From Ancalomicrobiaceae bacterium (lineage in GTDB: Bacteria > Pseudomonadota > Alphaproteobacteria > Rhizobiales > Ancalomicrobiaceae), in assembly GCA_031291595.1 (NCBI GenBank), contig JARLIU010000200.1, forward strand, positions 1-52,043: a DNA stretch of 52,043 nt, read 5' to 3'. Shown here in pieces: positions 32,089 through 41,347 of the stretch (its first letter is position 1; each line of letters begins with the position of its first letter). The position numbers and the translations under genes are program-made. A model generated the notes under the pieces. That model was not told where the DNA came from, searched no databases, and worked only from the letters and a program-made list of their open reading frames with translations.

Positions 32089-32559
32089 TCAAACGAACTG
32101 CATCTGCTCCAGGTGGCCGCCCAGGTCGCCGACCGAGACGTTCGTCAAGTCATCGTTGGACTCTCCGGCGACGCGGCTGGCGACCTTGTCGGAAAGGCAT
32201 AGCTTGAGGTCCCGCAGCATTTTCGGCGGGGCGGCAATGATAAGGCGCTCGTAAGCGCCTGCTTCCAGGCCCCTCGACAGGACTTCGGATAGTTGCTGAG
32301 CAAAAAGTGTCTTCAGCGTTCGCACGGGGACGATCGGTGGCACGCCAACCTCGCGGCCCAGCCCAGTGGCGTCGAGCGTGTACATCTGGTCGTCGGTATT
32401 GACGTCTTTGGTTGCGTCGTACTCGCCGGCGCTGCCGAAGACCATGCCGTCGATCGCCGTCCAGGCGTGCGCGCGCCCGCCGTTTTCGACAATCCGCGCC
32501 CAAGCGCCATCCGCGATCAGCGCCCAAGTACACATCACGCGCTTGGATTTCCGTGCCAT
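32089..32559 (-). CDS. Host attachment protein family
   Basis: A 156-residue soluble protein. WALIADGAWARIVENGG, the central acidic KDVNTDDQMY region and the C-terminal ERLIIAAPPKMLRDLKLCLS match the family annotated as required for attachment to host cells, first noted in plant-associated Alphaproteobacteria and related in fold to eukaryotic release factor eRF1-like domains. The biochemical role is unclear. ATG 32559 has AAGGAAGAG just upstream, better than the frame start at 32574. A weak copy of the recurrent intergenic motif (32633-32647) lies about 75 bases upstream. Confidence 0.82.
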   Translation of the reverse strand: MARKSKRVMCTWALIADGAWARIVENGGRAHAWTAIDGMVFGSAGEYDATKDVNTDDQMYTLDATGLGREVGVPPIVPVRTLKTLFAQQLSEVLSRGLEAGAYERLIIAAPPKMLRDLKLCLSDKVASRVAGESNDDLTNVSVGDLGGHLEQMQFV

Positions 32560-32762
32560 GACTCTTCCTTCCAATCTCGAAATCCGAATTTGGAATTACT
32601 ATAGCTGGCGCGGCAAAGCGTGCGCGAGGGACGGGATTTACCCATCCTTCGACTAAGGGTGTTCAGCCCGGATTTGGGAAATCGCCGCTCCCCTGCCGAT
32701 TTCTCGACGCTGCCGATTTGGCCGGCCACCGCACGCGCCACCGGCAGCTGTCGCGCCCATGG

Positions 32763-33698
32763 TCAGACCAGGGCTACTCCCTCGATGTTGACATAGAGGG
32801 AGTAGATCGACTGGCTGGCGGCCATGAACAGCCGGTTCAGCGCCACGCCGCCGAAGCACAGGTTGGCGCACCGCTCGGGCAGACTGATCCGGCCGATCGG
32901 CGAGCCGTCCGGGGAGAAGACCATGACGCCGTTGGTGCCGGGGGTGCCGCCCCAACCGGCCCAGAGATTACCGTCGACGTCGCACCTGATGCCGTCGGGG
33001 TTGCCGGCGCCGCTGCCGGCAAAGACCTTGCCGCCGGAAATGCGCCGACCGTCCGGAGCAACGTCGAATGCGACGATGCGTTCCGGCGACCAACCGGATT
33101 CGACCACATAGAGCCGCGTTTCGTCCGGCGAGAAGCACAGGCCGTTGGGCCGGGTGATGGCGTCCGACACCACAGCCAGCTCTCCCGTGTCGCCATCGAG
33201 CCGATACAGGCCGGTCGGCAGTTCGGCGTCGGCTTTGCCGCCCTCGTAGTGGCCGAGGATGCCGAACGGCGGATCGGAGAACCAGATGCTGCCGTCGCTC
33301 TTGACGACGACGTCGTTGGGCGAGTTGAGCCGCCTGCCGTCGTGGCGATCGGCCAGCACCGTCACCCGGCCGTCGTACTCGGTGCGGGTCACGCGGCGGC
33401 CGCCATGCTCGCAGGTGATCAGCCGCCCGACCCGGTCGCGGGTATTGCCGTTGGCAAACATCGACGGCTGGCGGAACACGCTGACAGTGCCGGTCTGCTC
33501 ATCCCATTTCATCATGCGGTTGTTGGGGATGTCGCTCCACACCAGCTGGCGGCCGTCGCCGAGCCACACGGGTCCTTCGGCCCAGCGCATGCCCGTCGCG
33601 AGGCGCTCGACGGCGGCATTGCCCAGCACGCAGGGCCGGAATCGCTCGTCGAGGATCTCGATGGCCGGATCCGGATAGCGCTCGCTTGGCTGCCACAT
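32763..33698 (-). CDS. SMP-30/gluconolactonase family protein
   Basis: A 311-residue beta-propeller sugar lactonase. Residues aligned with the metal ligands of SMP-30 are present: Glu41 in WAEGPVWL, Asn185 in RPNGLCFSPD and Asp235 in GNPDGIRCD; SPND (126-129) is the fourth conserved loop. The expected reaction is hydrolysis of a sugar lactone, made by a sugar dehydrogenase, to the aldonic acid. It is the last gene of the sugar operon, downstream of the DHDPS-family gene; the dehydratase in the same operon would act on its product. The cognate sugar is unknown. Confidence 0.9.
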   Translation of the reverse strand: MWQPSERYPDPAIEILDERFRPCVLGNAAVERLATGMRWAEGPVWLGDGRQLVWSDIPNNRMMKWDEQTGTVSVFRQPSMFANGNTRDRVGRLITCEHGGRRVTRTEYDGRVTVLADRHDGRRLNSPNDVVVKSDGSIWFSDPPFGILGHYEGGKADAELPTGLYRLDGDTGELAVVSDAITRPNGLCFSPDETRLYVVESGWSPERIVAFDVAPDGRRISGGKVFAGSGAGNPDGIRCDVDGNLWAGWGGTPGTNGVMVFSPDGSPIGRISLPERCANLCFGGVALNRLFMAASQSIYSLYVNIEGVALV

Positions 33699-33762
33699 GA
33701 TTGCTCTCCCTGCCTGCGACAGACGTGCCCCGGGTCACGACGCCCGCCGCACCCGGTTCGGA

Positions 33763-33781
33763 CCGGCCGGGGCCCGGCCGG
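33763..33781. repeat. Perfect GC palindrome between sugar-operon genes
   Basis: CCGGCCGGG-G-CCCGGCCGG is a perfect inverted repeat with nine-base arms and a single central base, in the 109-base gap before the SMP-30 gene. It may be a processing or stabilising hairpin in the polycistronic mRNA, or merely a GC-rich palindrome. Confidence 0.45.
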
Positions 33782-33807
33782 CGGCGATCGATCATCCCGG
33801 CCGGCGA

Positions 33808-34743
33808 TCAACCGGCTGCCGCGACGCGGCGGCGATAATGCTCCGTTCCTGCCATGATCTTGTCGATCAGCACATCGAGCGCCCAGAACCGCTCGCGCGG
33901 ATCGAAGTCGACCGCCCGGCTGAGCGTCCCCTGGAAGGTGCCGATGCGCTGATGATACAGCTTGGCGAGCTTCGGATAGCCCATCGGTTCGGCCATGGCG
34001 GCAAGCGCGAGATAGACGGAAAGCTCCGCGGCGAGATCGGGATGATCGGCCGAGTGGCGCAACAGCCAGGCGTAAAGATCGGGATGGAAGTTGGTGAATA
34101 CGCCGGAGAACCCGCGCGAACCGGCGCGCATCGCATCGTAGGCGATGGCGGCATTGGCGTTGATGATCGCCAGCGGCGATCCGGCCGCCAGTGCGGCGCG
34201 CCGCTTGACCGTGTCGAGATCGCACGAGACGTCCTTCAGCACGATGAACCGTCCCGAGTCGATGCAGACCTTGAGTTCGTCGTCGCTGAGCAGGCGGCGG
34301 AACGGCGCCGGGCATTCGTACAGGCCGAGCGGCAGGTCGGGCGGCAGCCGATCGATGAGCCAGCCGAGATCGTCGAGAAAGCGCTGGCCGCCCACCCTGG
34401 CTGCGTCAAGGCGATTGGTGACCAGCACGATGCCGTCGACTCCGGTGGCGGCGATGGCCTCGAGCTCGGCGATCTGGTCCTCGAGGTTGTCGCTGACGTG
34501 TCCAGAGGCGATCACCGGCAGGCGGCCGGCCGCACAGCGGACGACGAAGGCCGCCAGATCGATCCGTTCCGCAAGGCTCAGGAACTGCATTTCGCTCGAT
34601 TGGCAGACGGCGAACAGCGCATCGGCGCCGTGGTCGACATACCATTCGACCAGCCTGGCGAGGCCGGGGAAATCGATTGCGCCGTCGTCGGAAAACGGCG
34701 TGATCATGACGGGTACGATGCCGTCGATGTTCAGATGCGTCAT
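33808..34743 (-). CDS. Dihydrodipicolinate synthase family aldolase
   Basis: A 311-residue TIM-barrel protein of the DHDPS/N-acetylneuraminate lyase family. The Schiff-base lysine is Lys170 in FIVLKDVS and the catalytic tyrosine Tyr142 in LYECP, both at the expected spacing. The DHDPS GTTGE motif is replaced by CQSSEMQFLS, so it is not DapA. In a sugar-acid operon it most likely cleaves a 2-keto-3-deoxy sugar acid to pyruvate plus an aldehyde, or dehydrates it. ATG 34743 has AAAGG nine bases upstream; the frame-initial GTG at 34752 would leave no spacing. Confidence 0.88.
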   Translation of the reverse strand: MTHLNIDGIVPVMITPFSDDGAIDFPGLARLVEWYVDHGADALFAVCQSSEMQFLSLAERIDLAAFVVRCAAGRLPVIASGHVSDNLEDQIAELEAIAATGVDGIVLVTNRLDAARVGGQRFLDDLGWLIDRLPPDLPLGLYECPAPFRRLLSDDELKVCIDSGRFIVLKDVSCDLDTVKRRAALAAGSPLAIINANAAIAYDAMRAGSRGFSGVFTNFHPDLYAWLLRHSADHPDLAAELSVYLALAAMAEPMGYPKLAKLYHQRIGTFQGTLSRAVDFDPRERFWALDVLIDKIMAGTEHYRRRVAAAG

Positions 34744-34848
34744 GACAGTCACCTTTGCTGATGTATCGGCGGATGCCGGGCAGGCAGCCGCGTTCGTCGG
34801 CTGCGCCCATCAGAGCGGCCCCGCCGTCGGTTCGGAGGCGTTTGGCGA

Positions 34849-35730
34849 TCAGGAGAGTGCGGCGGAGATTTCGGCTCGGTTCGGTAGGCTCGACTGGCTC
34901 CCCTTGCGGCTGCAGGCAAGCGCTGCCGCCGTCGTGGCACGCGACATCGCCGCGGCGAGGCCGTCGCCGCGATCGAGCGCGGCGGCGAACACACCGATGA
35001 AACAATCGCCCGCCGCGGTGGAATCGACGGCGACAATCGGGCGAGCCGGCAGGCGGCAGCGACCGAACGGCCCGGCGAATTCCGCCCCCTCGGCGCCGAG
35101 CGTGCGCAACACGTTGGTGCCGAGCGCGGCACTCAGCGCCAAGGCGTCGCAGCCGCAGCCGAGACGGCCGGCAGCGGCAGCCGCTTCGTCTTCGTTGACA
35201 ATCAGCACGTCCGGCAGCCGCAACGCGGCCAAGTCGATGGCGATCGCCGGCGCCAGGTTGAAGAGCGTCCGCACGCCCGCGGCCTTTGCCCGAGCGAGGA
35301 GCGTCTCGACTTCGCTGACCGGGGTTTCCAGCTGCAACAGCAGGATATTCGTCGCCTTGAGCGTGGCGTCGCCGAGCTGTCCGGCCGAGGCTTCGGCATT
35401 GGCGCCGGCGGCGATGACGATCTCGTTGTGACCATCGTCGTCGACATAGATCGACGCGGTGCCGGTCGGCGAGCCGCCCGCGATCACGCCGCCGACGTCG
35501 ACGCCGGCCGACTTGAGCGCCGCCAGCGCCAGTTCGGCCAGGGAATCGCGTCCGACGGCGCCGATCATCACCACGGCCGCACCGTCGAGCGCTGCCGCAA
35601 GTGCCTGATTGGCGCCCTTGCCGCCGGCCTCGATCCGCATCCGACGGCTCTGCAACGTCTGTCCGGCTGTCGGCAGACGATCGAGTTCATAGATGAAGTC
35701 GGCATTCAGCGAGCCGAAACAGGTGATCAT
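34849..35730 (-). CDS. PfkB family carbohydrate kinase, ribokinase-like
   Basis: A 293-residue kinase. The ribokinase signature GGKGANQA begins at residue 36, and the second PfkB signature VDSTAAGDCF holds the catalytic Asp242. The N-terminus MITCFGSLNADFIYELDRLP is typical of ribokinases. Substrates of this family include ribose, 2-keto-3-deoxygluconate and related sugars. In this operon a 2-keto-3-deoxy sugar acid or a free pentose are the leading candidates; sequence alone does not decide. It is 30 bases downstream of the SDR gene and 105 upstream of the aldolase gene. Confidence 0.88.
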   Translation of the reverse strand: MITCFGSLNADFIYELDRLPTAGQTLQSRRMRIEAGGKGANQALAAALDGAAVVMIGAVGRDSLAELALAALKSAGVDVGGVIAGGSPTGTASIYVDDDGHNEIVIAAGANAEASAGQLGDATLKATNILLLQLETPVSEVETLLARAKAAGVRTLFNLAPAIAIDLAALRLPDVLIVNEDEAAAAAGRLGCGCDALALSAALGTNVLRTLGAEGAEFAGPFGRCRLPARPIVAVDSTAAGDCFIGVFAAALDRGDGLAAAMSRATTAAALACSRKGSQSSLPNRAEISAALS

Positions 35731-35760
35731 GACGAGTGTCTCCCGGCGGTCAGGGCAGGT

Positions 35761-36531
35761 TCAGGCGATGCCGCCGTCGGCGATCAGCGTCTGGCCGGTG
35801 ATGGCGGCGCTATCGTCGGCGCCGAGGAACAGCACCAATGGCGCGATGTCGTCGGGATAGAGCAGCCGCTTCAGGCATTGGCTTTCGAGGAGAGCCTTCT
35901 CCTTGTCCGCATCGATACGCAGTTCGCGCTGCTTGGGGGTCATGATCCAGCCGGGCGCCACGGCGTTGCAGCGGATATTGTGGGGCCCGAGTTCGCGCGC
36001 CAACGAGCGGGTCATGCCGACCACGCCGGCCTTGGCGGTGGAGTAGCCGATCACGCTGCCGGTCGCGAGCATCCACGAGGTCGAAGTGAAATTGATGATC
36101 GATCCCGCTCCTCGCCGCGCCATGTGCCGGGCGGCCGCCTGGGCAGCGAAGAACTGCTGCTTGAGGTTGATGTTCAGCCGGTCGTCCCAGCTCGCCGGCG
36201 TGAGTTCGTCCCAGCGATGACGGTCATCGGAGGCGGCATTGTTGACGAGGACGTCGAGGCCTCCGGCCATCGCGGCAAAGTGGTCGACCGTCGCGATCAC
36301 TTGCTCGCTGTTGCGCAGATCACATGGCAGGAAGGTCGGCATCACCACCGCTTCGCCCGCCAGCGAGGCCAAGACCTCGTCGGCGGCGGCCTTGTTGATG
36401 TCGATGAACCCGACCGTCGAGCCTTGCAAGGCGAAGGCGCGGACCAGTGCGGCGCCGATACCGGAGGCACCGCCGGTCACGAGAACGCTCCGCCCGGCAA
36501 GGCTTTTGTAGATCGTCGAAGTGGCGGACAT
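35761..36531 (-). CDS. SDR family oxidoreductase, probable sugar dehydrogenase
   Basis: A 256-residue classical short-chain dehydrogenase. The dinucleotide motif TGGASGIG is at 19-26, NNA at 97-99, and the catalytic pair Tyr163/Lys167 lies in GYSTAKAG. The acidic residue after the second beta strand (FIDINKA) favours NAD over NADP. Operon context suggests oxidation of an aldose to its lactone, feeding the lactonase. It starts 22 bases after the dehydratase gene. The exact sugar is undetermined. Confidence 0.9.
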   Translation of the reverse strand: MSATSTIYKSLAGRSVLVTGGASGIGAALVRAFALQGSTVGFIDINKAAADEVLASLAGEAVVMPTFLPCDLRNSEQVIATVDHFAAMAGGLDVLVNNAASDDRHRWDELTPASWDDRLNINLKQQFFAAQAAARHMARRGAGSIINFTSTSWMLATGSVIGYSTAKAGVVGMTRSLARELGPHNIRCNAVAPGWIMTPKQRELRIDADKEKALLESQCLKRLLYPDDIAPLVLFLGADDSAAITGQTLIADGGIA

Positions 36532-36553
36532 CGTGTCTTCCCTGTCTTTGCAG

Positions 36554-38344
36554 CTAATGGCTGTGGCGCGCCTCGCCGCGTGTCTTGATCACATTGGTGA
36601 AGGTCAGCGCCGGTTCGAGGCAGCCGCCGTCGCCGAGCTGACCGACCAGGCTGCGGTAGATCTGCTGCCAGGGCGTCTGATCGTTCAGCTTCGGCGGTAC
36701 CCAGGCTTGGCGTCGGCGCGCCAGTTCGTCGTCCGGGATCAGCGCATCGACCGTGCGTGCGGCGAGATCGACCCGCAGGCGGTCGCCGGTCTTGAGCAGC
36801 GCCAGACCGCCACCGACCGCGGCCTCGGGCGAGACATTGAGGATCGACGGACTGCCCGACGTGCCGGACTGCCGGCCGTCGCCCATCGTCGGCAGCGTCC
36901 GGACGCCGTCGCGAATGAGCGCGGCGGGCGGCTGCATGTTCACCACCTCGGCGCTGCCGGGATAGCCGACCGGGCCGCAGTTGCGGATGACCAGGATGGT
37001 GTCGCCGTCGATTGCGAGTTCGGGATCATCGATGCGGGCGTGGTAGTCCTCCGGCCCTTCGAACACCGCGGCACGGGCGACGAAGGCGTTCGGATGGGCC
37101 GGATCGCTCAGGAAGCGCTGGCGGAAATCATCGTCGATGACGCTCATCTTGATGACGGCGCTGTCGAACAGATTGCCCGCCAGCACGACGAACCCGGCGC
37201 GCGGCAACAAAGGCTCGCCGAAGGCCCGGATCACCTCGCGATCCGGGACCGGAACGTCGCGGCAATTCTCGGCGACGGTCCGCCCGGTCACGGTCATCGC
37301 GTCGGCATGGAGTACGCCGGCATCGACGAGTTCGCGCATCACCGCCGGCACGCCACCGGCGCGATGGAAGGCCTCACCGAGGAACCGGCCGGCCGGCTGC
37401 ACGTCGACCAGCAGCGGCATGTCGGCACCGAGGCGCTGCCAATCTGCGAGCGTGTGGTCGACACCCATGTGCCGGGCAATGGCGATCATGTGGATCGGGC
37501 AATTCGACGATGCGCCGATGGCCGATGCCACCACCACGGCGTTCTCAAACGCCGCCTTGGTCATGATCTTCGACGGGGTCAGCTTTTCCCTGACCAGTTC
37601 AACCGCACGCTTGCCCGTCGCGTAGGCCATCTGGCCGCGCTCGCGGTAAGGGGCGGGAATGGCGGCGCAGCCGGGAAGCGACATGCCGAGTGCCTCGGCG
37701 AGCGCGTTCATCGAGCTGGCGGTGCCCATGGTATTGCAGTGGCCGATCGATGGGGCCGAAGCGGTGACGACGTCGAGGAACTGGTCGTAGCCGATCTCGC
37801 CTTCGGCCAGCTGCTTGCGCGCTTCCCACAGCACCGCGCCGGACCCGGCGAGCTTGCCCTTCCACCAGCCGTCGAGCATCGGTCCGCCGGACAGCACGAT
37901 CGCCGGCAAGTCGACGGTGGCCGCGGCCATCAGGCAGGCCGGCACCGTCTTGTCGCAGCCCGTGGTGAGGACGACGCCATCGAGCGGATAGCCGTGCAGC
38001 ACTTCGACGAGGCCGAGATAGGCCAGATTGCGGTCGAGCGCCGCGGTCGGGCGCCGCCCCGTTTCCTGTAAGGGATGCACCGGAAACTCGAGCGGGACGC
38101 CGCCGGCGTCGCGGATGCCGTCGCGCACCCGGTTGGCGAGCTCGATATGGTGGCGGTTGCAGGGAACGAGATCGGATCCGGTCTGGGCAATGCCGATGAC
38201 CGGCCGATCACTTTGCAGCTCTTCCCGGGTGAGGCCGAAGTTGAGGTAGCGTTCGATGTAGATCGCCGTCATGCCGGGATCGTCTTCGTTGTCGAACCAT
38301 CTCCGGCTGCGCAGGTCTGCGCGATTTCGCTTGTCGTTTGCCAT
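36554..38344 (-). CDS. IlvD/Edd family sugar-acid dehydratase
   Basis: A 596-residue iron-sulfur dehydratase. Cluster-ligand cysteines by family analogy are Cys62 (PCNRHH), Cys130 (GCDKT) and Cys203 (GHCNTMGT). The opening RSRRWFDNEDDPGMTAIYIE is that of the arabonate/xylonate dehydratase branch, not IlvD itself; the family converts an aldonic acid to the 2-keto-3-deoxy acid. ATG 38344 gives the family N-terminus MANDKR; the 24 extra residues to 38416 look untranslated. Central enzyme of the operon, between the importer genes and the SDR. Which aldonate it uses (xylonate, arabonate, galactonate, fuconate) cannot be told from sequence alone. Confidence 0.92.
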   Translation of the reverse strand: MANDKRNRADLRSRRWFDNEDDPGMTAIYIERYLNFGLTREELQSDRPVIGIAQTGSDLVPCNRHHIELANRVRDGIRDAGGVPLEFPVHPLQETGRRPTAALDRNLAYLGLVEVLHGYPLDGVVLTTGCDKTVPACLMAAATVDLPAIVLSGGPMLDGWWKGKLAGSGAVLWEARKQLAEGEIGYDQFLDVVTASAPSIGHCNTMGTASSMNALAEALGMSLPGCAAIPAPYRERGQMAYATGKRAVELVREKLTPSKIMTKAAFENAVVVASAIGASSNCPIHMIAIARHMGVDHTLADWQRLGADMPLLVDVQPAGRFLGEAFHRAGGVPAVMRELVDAGVLHADAMTVTGRTVAENCRDVPVPDREVIRAFGEPLLPRAGFVVLAGNLFDSAVIKMSVIDDDFRQRFLSDPAHPNAFVARAAVFEGPEDYHARIDDPELAIDGDTILVIRNCGPVGYPGSAEVVNMQPPAALIRDGVRTLPTMGDGRQSGTSGSPSILNVSPEAAVGGGLALLKTGDRLRVDLAARTVDALIPDDELARRRQAWVPPKLNDQTPWQQIYRSLVGQLGDGGCLEPALTFTNVIKTRGEARHSH

Positions 38345-38440
38345 GGTCTTGCTTTCCGTTGCGGCCCGGCGTTGGCGGGAGCCGGGCTCCCGGCGGAACG
38401 TCCAACCGGTTTTCAATTCCTGGCTCGCATCGTCCTGGCG

Positions 38441-39514
38441 TCAGAGCGTCAGTCCCGAGGCGGGATCGAACAGATGTGCCCGCGTCCGGTCGACGCCGAG
38501 CGCGATCCTGTCGCCGACCTCGGCCGCGAGGCGAGCAACCAGCGTTCGGCCGGCGACGATGACATGAATGAGGGTATCGGCGCCGAGCGGTTCGATGACC
38601 TCGACGACGCCTGACAACCGGGCATCCTGCGGATCCCCCGGACCGGCGAGGTGGAGATGTTCCGGGCGGATGCCGAGCGTGACCGGACGCCCCGCCGGCA
38701 GGCCGACGTGAGCCTCCCCCAACGACAGACGGCTGCCGTCGGCGAACGTGAGGTCGCATGTTGCCGCCGCCTCGTCGACGACGGCCTCGAGGAAGTTCAT
38801 TTCGGGGCTGCCGATGAAGCCGGCGACGAACTTGCTCACCGGCGCGCCGTAGAGTTGGTGCGGCGTGCCGACCTGCTCGATCCGGCCATGGTTCATCACC
38901 ACGATGCGGTCGGCCAGCGTCATCGCCTCGGTCTGGTCATGCGTGACATAGATCGTCGTGGTGGTGAGCTGGCGATGCAGCTTCTTGATCTGGGCGCGCA
39001 TGTGCACGCGCAGTTTGGCATCGAGGTTCGACAGCGGTTCGTCGAACAGGAACACCTGCGGATGGCGCACCATGGCCCGGCCCATGGCGACCCGCTGGCG
39101 CTGGCCGCCGGAGAGTTCCTTGGGCTTGCGGCCGAGGACTTCCTTCAGCTGCAGCGTCTCGGCCGCTTCGTCGACCAGTTCGGCGATGCGACTGCGGCGA
39201 GTGCCGCGCAGTTTGAGGCCGAAACCGATATTCTCGGCCACCGTCATGTGCGGATAGAGCGCATAGCTCTGGAACACCATGGCGATGTCGCGATCGCGCG
39301 CCGGCAGGTGGGAGACGTCGCGCTCGCCGATGACGATGGCGCCGCCGCTGACGCCCTCGAGCCCGGCGATCATTCTGAGCGTCGTCGACTTGCCGCAACC
39401 GGATGGGCCGACCAGGGCGACGAATTCGCCGTCCGCGATCGAGAGGTCGAGGCCCTGGATGGCCTGATGAGTGCCGAACGTCTTGTCGACGCGCCTGAGC
39501 TCTACGGTTGCCAT
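38441..39514 (-). CDS. Sugar ABC transporter ATP-binding protein (MalK/UgpC type)
   Basis: A 357-residue ABC ATPase with a C-terminal OB-type regulatory domain. Walker A GPSGCGKST at 36-44, signature LSGGQ at 134-138, Walker B VFLFDEP at 154-160 and the switch histidine in YVTHDQTEAM. The MalK-like C-terminal domain (about 240-357; GIRPEHLHL) is complete. It powers the two permeases encoded upstream and makes a complete CUT1-type sugar importer with the binding protein. Located 41 bases after the second permease gene. Confidence 0.95.
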   Translation of the reverse strand: MATVELRRVDKTFGTHQAIQGLDLSIADGEFVALVGPSGCGKSTTLRMIAGLEGVSGGAIVIGERDVSHLPARDRDIAMVFQSYALYPHMTVAENIGFGLKLRGTRRSRIAELVDEAAETLQLKEVLGRKPKELSGGQRQRVAMGRAMVRHPQVFLFDEPLSNLDAKLRVHMRAQIKKLHRQLTTTTIYVTHDQTEAMTLADRIVVMNHGRIEQVGTPHQLYGAPVSKFVAGFIGSPEMNFLEAVVDEAAATCDLTFADGSRLSLGEAHVGLPAGRPVTLGIRPEHLHLAGPGDPQDARLSGVVEVIEPLGADTLIHVIVAGRTLVARLAAEVGDRIALGVDRTRAHLFDPASGLTL

Positions 39515-39554
39515 TCTAGCTGTCCTAAGTGCGGTATCCTGGCGTCGGTGCGGG

Positions 39555-40386
<832 letters not shown>

Positions 40387-40390
40387 GGCA

Positions 40391-41287
40391 CTACTCCGCC
40401 AGCGCAAAGCGGGCGCCGAGAACGCGCACCTGGAACAGACTGAGGGCGAGAGCGATGACCATCAGCACCACGGAGATGGCGGAGGCGTAGCCCATGCTCT
40501 GCAGCTTGAAGGCCTGCAGGAAGATGTAGTTGGGCAACGATTCCGTCGCGTGGTTGGGCCCGCCGTTGGTCAGCATGTAGATGAGCGGGAAGGTCTGCAG
40601 CGTGCCGATGACGCCGAGCAGGATCAGCGTCAGATGCACGTGGCGCAGCATCGGCCAGACGACATAGACGATGGTCTGGCGCAGCGTCGCCCCCTCGATC
40701 TTGGCGGCTTCCAGCGTTTCGGTCGGCAGGCCCTTCAGCCCGGCCACGTACAGCAGCATGGAAAACCCGGTCCACTGCCAGACGTTGACGGCAATGACCG
40801 CATAGATCGCCACCTTGGTGTCCGACAGGAACGGCACGGTCAGGAAGCGAAGGCCCGAGGCAAAGCCGATGTCGGACAACAGCCCACCGAACGGATTGTA
40901 GATGCGCTGCCAGACGATGCCGACCACCACGGGCGAGATGATCGCCGGCAGGTAGAAGATCGCCTGATAGATGGCCTGCCTTGGAACGCCGGTTTCCAGC
41001 ATGTAGGCGATGGCGAATCCCAACAGCATCTGCGGCAGGATCGTCAGCGGCGCCCAGAGAACAGCATTGCGGATCGCCAGGACGAAGGCCGGATCATGCG
41101 TGAACAACCGGATGTAATTCGCCAGACCGGTGAACGTCGCCTGGTTGATCCCGTCCCAACGATAGGCGCTGGAGCAGATGACGTAGAGGATCGGATAGAC
41201 CACATAGGCGACGAACAGCACCGTCGCCGGCAGGACGAACAGATAGGGCGCCAAACTGCCGGACCGCGGCGCGCTGGACATGGACAT
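40391..41287 (-). CDS. Sugar ABC transporter permease (MalF type)
   Basis: A 298-residue permease with six predicted membrane helices (first YLFVLPATVLFVAYVVYPIL, residues about 13-35) and the coupling loop PTETLEAAKIEGATLRQT. ATG 41287 has GGAG nine bases before it; the frame extends to 41335 without a binding site. It lies 60 bases after the binding protein gene, a common place for a hairpin that raises binding-protein expression, though I did not find a strong one here. Confidence 0.93.
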   Translation of the reverse strand: MSMSSAPRSGSLAPYLFVLPATVLFVAYVVYPILYVICSSAYRWDGINQATFTGLANYIRLFTHDPAFVLAIRNAVLWAPLTILPQMLLGFAIAYMLETGVPRQAIYQAIFYLPAIISPVVVGIVWQRIYNPFGGLLSDIGFASGLRFLTVPFLSDTKVAIYAVIAVNVWQWTGFSMLLYVAGLKGLPTETLEAAKIEGATLRQTIVYVVWPMLRHVHLTLILLGVIGTLQTFPLIYMLTNGGPNHATESLPNYIFLQAFKLQSMGYASAISVVLMVIALALSLFQVRVLGARFALAE

Positions 41288-41347
41288 GACGATGTTCTCC
41301 AGGGAGGGGTGCCGGGCAGCAAGCCCGACACCCAAACCTACTGCAGA

